This document shows, one piece after another, positions 56,535 through 64,000 of a stretch of DNA of 64,000 bases. A model generated the notes under the pieces. That model did not search any database. It had not been told where the DNA came from and saw only the letters and a program-made list of their open reading frames with translations. The translations under genes were made by a program, and so were the position numbers. This DNA is from Caballeronia turbans. Lineage in GTDB: Bacteria > Pseudomonadota > Gammaproteobacteria > Burkholderiales > Burkholderiaceae. The first letter of the stretch is position 1; each line of letters starts with the position of its first letter. The stretch spans positions 40,756 through 104,755 of the forward strand of contig FCOD02000020.1 of assembly GCA_001544655.2 (NCBI GenBank), given 5' to 3'.

Positions 56535-57938
56535 TTATCGGGTGAAGCCCCAGAACATCAGGTACCACGCGCTGTCCGCGACGGCCAGCGCCGAGACAAA
56601 CCATACCATCGCAAGGACGCGGGAACCAAGCGTCGACGTGTAGCGGTTCGTCACGCGCCACGCGAGCCACGCGCTCCAGAGATTCGCCGCGCCGAGCAAA
56701 CCGAGGCGCAGCCCCGGCACCCACCACAACGGCAAATGCTCGGCACGCAAGAGCGACACCGTCGTCGCGGAAAGGCCGAGAAACACGCCGACACCCGCAA
56801 TCGGGATCAGCGCGAGCGTCAGATGGTGCAGGCGCGTCGCGTTCATCTTGCCGAGCATGCGCGTGCTCATCGCGAGGAGCGCGAGCAACGCCGTGCCGTA
56901 CACGATCCCCGTTGCGACGATATAGCCGATGACCATCGTCCCGTCGAGCCACGAGAAGACGTCGTTCTGCTCAGGGTAGTGCGTGAACAGGAACCACGGC
57001 GCGGTTGTATCGAGCGGCCAGAGAATGTTGCGATCGATCAGCCACGCGGCGAGATATTGCTTCAGATCGACGAACCACGTGCTCACCGTCCAGTGGAACG
57101 CGCCGATCGCGATACCGAGCAGGCCATACAGAATCAGCGCGGTGTCCCACGGATTCGCGGCCTTGTCGCCGAGCTTCACGATTTCTTCCGACGGCGAGCG
57201 CCACGTGAGAGCGATTGCATCGCGATGGCCGCTGCATCGTCCGCACATGTGGCAGTCGGCCGCGCCCTTCATGTTGCGCAGCGGGACGAGCGGTGCGCAG
57301 TTGATCGGAATGACGCGATGCCCGTGCTCGCCCTCTTTGTACGAGCGGCGCCACGCGTCTTCGCTGACCTTGTAGTGGAACGGCGCGAGCCGCGCGAGCA
57401 GCGAGAACACGCCGTTCACCGGGCACAGATACTTGCACCACACGCGCTTCTCGCGGCCATACAGCACGCCGATGATCATCGCGCCCACGGTCGAGCCGCC
57501 AAGCACGAGCAGCACCGCTTTCGGATACTGATAGACGCTGACCATCTGGCCGTAGATCGTCGTCAACCCGAACGCGACGAACGGCCAGCCGCCCCAGCGC
57601 ATCCAGCGTGGAATTGCCCAGCCGCGGCCGAACTTGCTCGCGAACTCGGACAGCGCGCCCTCTGGACACAGCACGCCGCACCAGACGCGGCCGAGCATCA
57701 CCATCGAAAGCAGCACGAACGGCCACCAGATGCCCCAGAACACGAACTGCGCGGCGAGCGTGAGATTGCTCCAGAGGTGCGCGGAGCCGTCGGGCAGCGG
57801 CATCACGGCGGGCACGACGATCAGAAATGCATATACGGCCACGACGACCCACTGGATCATGCGGATCGCACTGCCGTGACGTTGCATCCAGTGGCCGACT
57901 TGTTGCAGCCGGCCCGGTCTAGGCATTACAGAGCTCAT
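56535..57938 (-). CDS. ftrD: FtrD membrane polyferredoxin
   Basis: 467 residues from an ATG overlapping the ftrC stop. It has about ten hydrophobic helices. Two CxxxCP motifs (GRVWCGVLCPEGA; KRVWCKYLCPVNG) and one CxxC-like cluster (DCHMCGRCSGH) are 4Fe-4S ligands of the NapH/RdxA type. In the Bordetella/Brucella Ftr system this ferredoxin is proposed to regenerate the permease or iron redox state. It continues for a further block of helices after the clusters. Confidence 0.9.
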   Translation of the reverse strand: MSSVMPRPGRLQQVGHWMQRHGSAIRMIQWVVVAVYAFLIVVPAVMPLPDGSAHLWSNLTLAAQFVFWGIWWPFVLLSMVMLGRVWCGVLCPEGALSEFASKFGRGWAIPRWMRWGGWPFVAFGLTTIYGQMVSVYQYPKAVLLVLGGSTVGAMIIGVLYGREKRVWCKYLCPVNGVFSLLARLAPFHYKVSEDAWRRSYKEGEHGHRVIPINCAPLVPLRNMKGAADCHMCGRCSGHRDAIALTWRSPSEEIVKLGDKAANPWDTALILYGLLGIAIGAFHWTVSTWFVDLKQYLAAWLIDRNILWPLDTTAPWFLFTHYPEQNDVFSWLDGTMVIGYIVATGIVYGTALLALLAMSTRMLGKMNATRLHHLTLALIPIAGVGVFLGLSATTVSLLRAEHLPLWWVPGLRLGLLGAANLWSAWLAWRVTNRYTSTLGSRVLAMVWFVSALAVADSAWYLMFWGFTR

Positions 57939-58786
57939 GCTGGACGGCTCGCCGCCTTTTGTTTCTGCGCCATCTGGCTGTTCGAATGGCGCATGAGGAG
58001 ATAGATGACGATCCAGTACACGGCATACGCAACGAGGTTCATGCCTGCCGGATGCGCGCGATAACCGGTGAGCGTCGCGACGAGCGAACCGAAGGTACTC
58101 GAATCGTCGAGCAGCCACGACGTGTTCCACACCTGATTGACGATGACCGGCAGCACTTCCATGTCGATCAGCTTGTCGACGCCCGTCTCGAAGAGGCCCG
58201 CAGCGAGGAACAGCAGCATGATTTCGGTGACGCGGAAGAACGAGCGCCACGAGAAGATCTTGCCGCCGAGCTGCAGCACATAGAAGGTCAGCAGCGCGAG
58301 GCCGAAACCGATGATGATGGCGACATACTGCGACACGTCGACGTGCCCCGACTGGCCGAACCCGACGCCGTAGAGGAACACGGCGGTTTCGCTCCCCTCA
58401 CGCGCGATCGCGAGTGCGACGAGCAGCGCGATGCCCCACCAGTGCCCGTCCTGCGTGCTCTTTTGCAGCGACGATTCCATGTCGCGCTTGAGCGTGCGGC
58501 CGTGGCGCTTCATCCACAGAACCATCTGCACGATCAGCACGCACGCGACCAGCACCATCGCGGTCTGGAAATAATCCTGCGCATTGCCCGACAGCACTTC
58601 CGTGAAGCCGATCAGCGCCGCGCCCAGCGCCACGGCCGCGAGCAGACCGATGATGACGCCGGCCCAGAGATAAGGCAGGCCACGGCGCGCCTGATGGTCG
58701 CCGTTCTTCAGCCACGCGTAGAGAATGCCGACGACGAGCAACGCCTCGACGCTCTCCCGCCACACGATGAAAAGTACCTGCCCCAT
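57935..58786 (-). CDS. ftrC: FtrC iron permease (FTR1 family)
   Basis: 283 residues, seven helices. The two essential REXXE motifs of FTR1 permeases are RESVE (residues 10-14) and REGSE (residues 129-133). It imports iron oxidised or presented by the periplasmic partners. It lies 67 bp after ftrB and overlaps ftrD by four bases. Confidence 0.94.
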   Translation of the reverse strand: MGQVLFIVWRESVEALLVVGILYAWLKNGDHQARRGLPYLWAGVIIGLLAAVALGAALIGFTEVLSGNAQDYFQTAMVLVACVLIVQMVLWMKRHGRTLKRDMESSLQKSTQDGHWWGIALLVALAIAREGSETAVFLYGVGFGQSGHVDVSQYVAIIIGFGLALLTFYVLQLGGKIFSWRSFFRVTEIMLLFLAAGLFETGVDKLIDMEVLPVIVNQVWNTSWLLDDSSTFGSLVATLTGYRAHPAGMNLVAYAVYWIVIYLLMRHSNSQMAQKQKAASRPA

Positions 58787-58853
58787 TCCAAACCTCCAGC
58801 AATTCCAGTTCGATCGGCCGCGCGCGACATCACGTCTCGTGCCGGCACGGCGG

Positions 58854-59186
58854 TTACTTCGCGACGATCACGCCCTGCGCGGTCTGATGAAAGTCGTCGA
58901 AGAACTTGTATTCGCCCGGGTCCAGCGGCGCGATCACGACGAACGAATCGGCGCCCGGCGCGAGCACTTTTTCCTTGCGCAACTGCACGCTTTCGAACTC
59001 GGCTGCGCCCTTGCCGATGTTGTGCACTTCGATCTTGATGCGCTGCCCCGCCGGCACCTCGATACGCGCCGGGTTGAGCTTGCCGTCGTTCATTTCGAGC
59101 TTGAACGTCGGCAGGTCGGCGGCGAATGCGATCCCGGAGGCGAACACGGACATCGCGAGCGCGGCCACCTGAATTTTCAGTTTCAT
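58854..59186 (-). CDS. ftrB: FtrB periplasmic cupredoxin-like protein
   Basis: 110 residues. A signal peptide (VAALAMSVFASGIAFAA) precedes a cupredoxin-like fold (FKLEMNDGKLNPARIEVPAG; GEYKFFDDFHQTAQGVIVAK). The usual Cys copper ligand is missing. A cupredoxin of this kind is FtrB in FtrABCD and is proposed to oxidise or hand over ferrous iron. It is 55 bp after ftrA. Confidence 0.88.
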   Translation of the reverse strand: MKLKIQVAALAMSVFASGIAFAADLPTFKLEMNDGKLNPARIEVPAGQRIKIEVHNIGKGAAEFESVQLRKEKVLAPGADSFVVIAPLDPGEYKFFDDFHQTAQGVIVAK

Positions 59187-59241
59187 GCGTACTTCCTGAA
59201 GATGAGTGCGCCCGGACCGGGATGCCGGGCGCCTGCGACGA

Positions 59242-59787
59242 TCAGTAACCGCCCTTCTTGCCGATGCCCGCGAACGGGAAGTCGTATTCGATCGTAAACG
59301 GCTTGAACCACGGACCGACGCCCGTTTCCTTGTCGGTGTGACGGCCGAACGCCATGTGACCGTCCTGCGAAGGCGGCGAGATGTGCAGCTTGAGGTGATA
59401 CTTGCCCGGGCCGAAGAGCTTCACGTTGTCGCCGTAATGCGGGCCGTCGCTCGCGACCATCGGCATCAGGTCGCCCTTGAGGGTCTGCGTCGTGCCGACC
59501 TTCGTGAGTTCATACGTCACGTTCAGATACGGCATCCAGTCGCCTTCGGCGAAACCGGTCGGGTTGTTCTTGACCGCGTGAATGTCCGCCTCGAGGTGGA
59601 TGTCCGAATCCGATGCCTTGCGCATCATGCCTTCCGGCGCCATCGTGATCGGCTGGAGATACACGGCCCCCGTTTCCATGCCGCCCTCGATGTGCTGCTT
59701 GCCGATCGGATATTCGGCAGCCGATGCTGCCATCATCGCCGTGAGACCTGCGGCGGCGACGAGGCCGCGCATCAACGTTGAACCCAT
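59242..59787 (-). CDS. ftrA: FtrA, P19-family periplasmic iron-binding protein
   Basis: 181 residues from an ATG with AAGGAG seven bases upstream. A signal peptide (LVAAAGLTAMMAASAA) is followed by a P19/Tpd domain: YPIGKQHIEGGMETGAVYLQ, LEADIHAVKNNPTGFAEGD, PMVASDGPHYGDNVKLFGPG and HISPPSQDGHMAFGRHTDKE. The Met, His and Asp/Glu residues are the metal ligands of the family. It binds ferrous iron in the periplasm and is the first gene of the operon. Confidence 0.93.
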   Translation of the reverse strand: MGSTLMRGLVAAAGLTAMMAASAAEYPIGKQHIEGGMETGAVYLQPITMAPEGMMRKASDSDIHLEADIHAVKNNPTGFAEGDWMPYLNVTYELTKVGTTQTLKGDLMPMVASDGPHYGDNVKLFGPGKYHLKLHISPPSQDGHMAFGRHTDKETGVGPWFKPFTIEYDFPFAGIGKKGGY

Positions 59788-59960
59788 CAAAAAACTCCTT
59801 GTTGTTATCGATTGGCGCGCGTGCCACGCGAGCCGTGCCACAGAGATTCCGAACCTTCACGCCACGGCTGAAAGCGACGCGCCGGCCGGGGCAATGCGTG
59901 CCGATTGACCGCCCGCATCGCAGTGCCGCAGTTGCGCGTTAGCACAACACTGTGAACGTT

Positions 59961-59980
59961 AATACGAACCATTCTCAATG
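59961..59980. promoter_or_regulatory. Possible Fur-like box upstream of ftrA
   Basis: On the minus strand CATTGAGAATGGTTCGTATT contains the GAGAATGrTTC core frequent in Fur sites; match to the full consensus is only moderate (about 11 of 19). It is about 175 bp upstream of ftrA. The rest of 59788-60080 shows no gene. Confidence 0.45.
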
Positions 59981-60086
59981 TTCGTCAGTTTAGCATCGTT
60001 CGACACGCTCAACAATTTGAGCAAACTTACAGACCTAGACGCAGTAAGGCTTTTCGCGAAATCGCGATTTCCGCGCACATAAAAAA

Positions 60087-60118
60087 ACGCGGCGAATCTT
60101 CCGCTCCGCCGCGTCTTT
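60087..60118 (-). terminator. Rho-independent terminator of uvrB
   Basis: ACGCGGCG (60087-60094) and CGCCGCGT (60107-60114) form an 8-bp GC-rich stem; on the minus strand a run of T residues follows. It lies about 35 bp past the uvrB stop and faces the ftr operon promoter region. Confidence 0.75.
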
Positions 60119-60152
60119 TCGCGTTTCACCGCGCAAACCACTTACATCTCGA

Positions 60153-62249
<2,097 letters not shown>

Positions 62250-62493
62250 GAGAGATCGAGAGAGTCAACGCCTGCGCAAACAAGCATTTTAGCGTCGTAC
62301 GCAATACGCGCGCTCGCCATGACGTGACCGGGATTCGGAAGGCTGATCGTCAACAGATTGGGCAACGATCACCAATCTCAAGCGCGCCCATTCGCGCCCT
62401 TTTAGTCGACATTCGCACGGCTTCCGGTGCAAAAAAGGGCGAAAAGCACGCGCATTCGCACCATAATCGCCCAAAAAGCCTCGCTGGATTCGC

Positions 62494-62499
62494 TACAAT
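62494..62499 (+). promoter_or_regulatory. Candidate -10 element of aromatic aminotransferase gene
   Basis: TACAAT about 128 bp upstream of the ATG, in the divergent region between uvrB and tyrB. No convincing -35 is seen. The intervening leader is GC-rich and holds no ORF of note. Confidence 0.3.
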
Positions 62500-62626
62500 G
62501 TGCGACTGGGCGCAGCGGCCCCGAGCCGTATTTCGCCGCGCTCTGCGCCTCTTGCGATGTTACCGGGGGCGCACGCATCGTCCGTTTGCATCCTGCCGCA
62601 CGTCCTTCCCTCACTGCCGATAGATC

Positions 62627-63826
62627 ATGTCTCTTTTCTCTGCCGTCGAACTCGCTCCCCGCGACCCGATCCTGGGCCTCAACGAAGCCTTCAACGCCGA
62701 TACGCGCACGACCAAAGTCAATCTGGGCGTCGGCGTGTACACGAACGAGGAAGGCAAGATTCCGCTCTTGCGCGCCGTGCGCGAAGCCGAGAAAGCACGC
62801 GTCGACGCCGCGCTGCCCCGCGGATATCTGCCGATCGACGGCATCGCGGCGTATGACGCCGCCGTGCAAAAACTGCTGCTCGGCGATGACTCGCCGCTGA
62901 TCGCCGCGGGCCGCGTCGTGACGGCGCAGGCGCTCGGCGGCACCGGCGCGCTCAAGATCGGCGCGGACTTCCTGAAACGCGTGAATCCCAACGCGATCGT
63001 CGCAATCAGCGATCCGAGCTGGGAAAACCACCGCGCGCTGTTCGAGAGCGCAGGTTTCGAGGTCGTCAACTACCCGTACTACGAAGCCGCCACGCACGGC
63101 GTGAACTTCGACGGCATGCTCGCGGCGCTCAACAGCTACGCGCCGGGCACCGTCGTCGTGCTGCACGCGTGCTGCCACAACCCGACGGGCGTCGATCTGT
63201 CGGACGACCAGTGGAAGCAGATCGTGGAAGTGGTGAAGGCGAAGAATCTCGTGCCGTTCCTCGACATGGCCTATCAGGGCTTCGCGGAAAACATCGATGC
63301 GGACTCGGCCGCCGTGCGTCTCTTCGCAGCCGCCGATCTGAACGTCTTCGTATCGTCGTCGTTCTCGAAGTCGTTTTCGCTGTACGGCGAGCGCGTCGGC
63401 GCGCTGTCGATCATCACGACGGGCAAGGAGGAATCGACCCGTGTGCTGTCGCAACTCAAGCGCGTGATCCGCACCAACTACTCGAATCCGCCGACGCACG
63501 GCGGCTCGATCGTCGCGGCCGTGCTGGCGTCGCCGGAACTGCGCGCCACTTGGGAGCAGGAACTGGGCGAAATGCGCGATCGCATTCGCGCGATGCGTAA
63601 CGGTCTCGTCGAGCGCCTGAAGGCGAGCGGCGTCGATCGCGACTTCTCGTTCGTCAACAAGCAGCGCGGCATGTTCTCGTACTCGGGATTGACAGCGGCG
63701 CAAGTCGATCGTCTGCGTGAAGAATTCGGCATCTACGCCGTGAGCACCGGCCGTATCTGCGTGGCCGCGCTGAACACGCGCAACATCGATGCTGTCGCGA
63801 ACGCCGTCGCAGCTGTGCTGAAGTAA
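62627..63826 (+). CDS. tyrB: Aromatic amino acid aminotransferase
   Basis: 399 residues, subgroup I-alpha aminotransferase. MSLFSAVELAPRDPILGLNE is the TyrB/AspC N-terminus, followed by KVNLGVGVYTNEEGKIPLLR, AQALGGTGALKIGADFLKRV, HACCHNPTGVDLSDDQWKQI, FLDMAYQGF and SSSFSKSFSLYGERVG (PLP Lys). It transaminates tyrosine and phenylalanine, possibly aspartate, with 2-oxoglutarate. The aromatic versus aspartate preference is inferred from family resemblance only. Confidence 0.92.
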   Translation: MSLFSAVELAPRDPILGLNEAFNADTRTTKVNLGVGVYTNEEGKIPLLRAVREAEKARVDAALPRGYLPIDGIAAYDAAVQKLLLGDDSPLIAAGRVVTAQALGGTGALKIGADFLKRVNPNAIVAISDPSWENHRALFESAGFEVVNYPYYEAATHGVNFDGMLAALNSYAPGTVVVLHACCHNPTGVDLSDDQWKQIVEVVKAKNLVPFLDMAYQGFAENIDADSAAVRLFAAADLNVFVSSSFSKSFSLYGERVGALSIITTGKEESTRVLSQLKRVIRTNYSNPPTHGGSIVAAVLASPELRATWEQELGEMRDRIRAMRNGLVERLKASGVDRDFSFVNKQRGMFSYSGLTAAQVDRLREEFGIYAVSTGRICVAALNTRNIDAVANAVAAVLK

Positions 63827-63867
63827 AAGCGGCCCAGGCAGCATCAAAATAAAAAATGGCGCCCTTC

Positions 63868-64000
63868 TGAACTGACCCCAAAAGTTGGATACCGATCCAA
63901 CCTTTGGGGTGTTTTTCATGGCGAAGGAGAACGAATACCTGCGCGCGGAGGTGGCGTACCTAAAAAAGCTCGATGCGCTGCTCAAGGAGAAAGCGCGGGC
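63868..64000 (+). mobile_element. Left end of an IS3-family (IS150-like) element, apparently 5'-truncated transposase
   Basis: The terminal repeat TGAACTGACCCCAAAAGTTG starts at 63868 and, with ATCCAACCTTTGGGG (to 63909), makes the hairpin typical of IS150-group ends. The ATG at 63918 opens MAKENEYLRAEVAYLKKLDA, which resembles the C-terminal end of OrfA (leucine-zipper region). The roughly 130-150 residues of OrfA with the helix-turn-helix that would normally come first are missing. The element runs past the window edge. Confidence 0.7.

Overview
The window is chromosomal DNA from a high-GC Gram-negative betaproteobacterium. It most resembles Burkholderiaceae of the Paraburkholderia/Caballeronia type. 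This is inferred from strong G/C at third codon positions, an OmpC-like porin ending in Phe, a DUF2968 protein, an FtrABCD iron system, the YihY/WrbA/DUF2069 neighbourhood and an arginine succinyltransferase (AST) block with two AstA subunits. The sequence reads almost entirely as compact core-genome genes, with one looser accessory stretch at about 33.8-39.5 kb and the start of an insertion sequence at the right edge.

Layout. 0-5 kb: partial YihY/BrkB membrane protein, wrbA, DUF2069, an FAD-linked oxidoreductase, a metallophosphoesterase, a YedK/HMCES-type protein and a tiny membrane protein. 5-11 kb: a LysR regulator divergent from a four-gene efflux operon (NodT lipoprotein, FUSC, DUF1656, HlyD). 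11-22.6 kb: an all-minus block for basic amino-acid uptake and catabolism, in transcription order hisQ-hisM-hisP, AraC/GlxA regulator, astC, aruF, aruG, astD, astB, astE, argT-like binding protein. 22.9-27.5 kb: a CSS-motif EAL phosphodiesterase with a small partner, GNAT, YigZ/IMPACT, ferredoxin, rpsU and initiator tRNA-fMet. 27.5-33.8 kb: POT peptide transporter, LysE exporter, porin, SDR, RNase H-like protein and PRC-barrel protein.

33.8-39.7 kb is accessory in character. It has small unknown proteins, a KTSC protein, DUF2968, a histone-like Lys/Ala-rich protein with a ribbon-helix-helix-like tail, a C-terminal remnant of a PiT phosphate transporter, a nested inverted-repeat element and tRNA-Ser(GGA). 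39.7-47.7 kb is carbon metabolism: DUF4212 with a sodium:solute symporter, acs, an EamA exporter, a TIGR00645 protein and class I fumarase.

47.9-60 kb is dominated by iron and heme genes: bfr, bfd with a Fur-like box, tonB-exbB-exbD, hemP with a Fur-like box, and ftrABCD with a GlcG/HbpS-like gene. Interspersed are murI, a LysR/pirin pair, OsmC and SRPBCC genes. Bfr stores iron and Bfd is its release partner. TonB/ExbBD energises outer-membrane ferric-siderophore and heme receptors that are not in the window. FtrABCD imports ferrous iron. The window ends with uvrB, an aromatic aminotransferase and a 5'-truncated IS3-family element.

Most likely places for undescribed biology: a 20-codon membrane-peptide ORF with a strong ribosome site between bfd and tonB; a structured RNA candidate after hemP; a nested inverted repeat at 39.2 kb; paired 11-bp direct repeats before argT; and an Ala/Lys-rich DNA-binding-like protein. 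No CRISPR array, phage module or secondary-metabolite cluster was seen.
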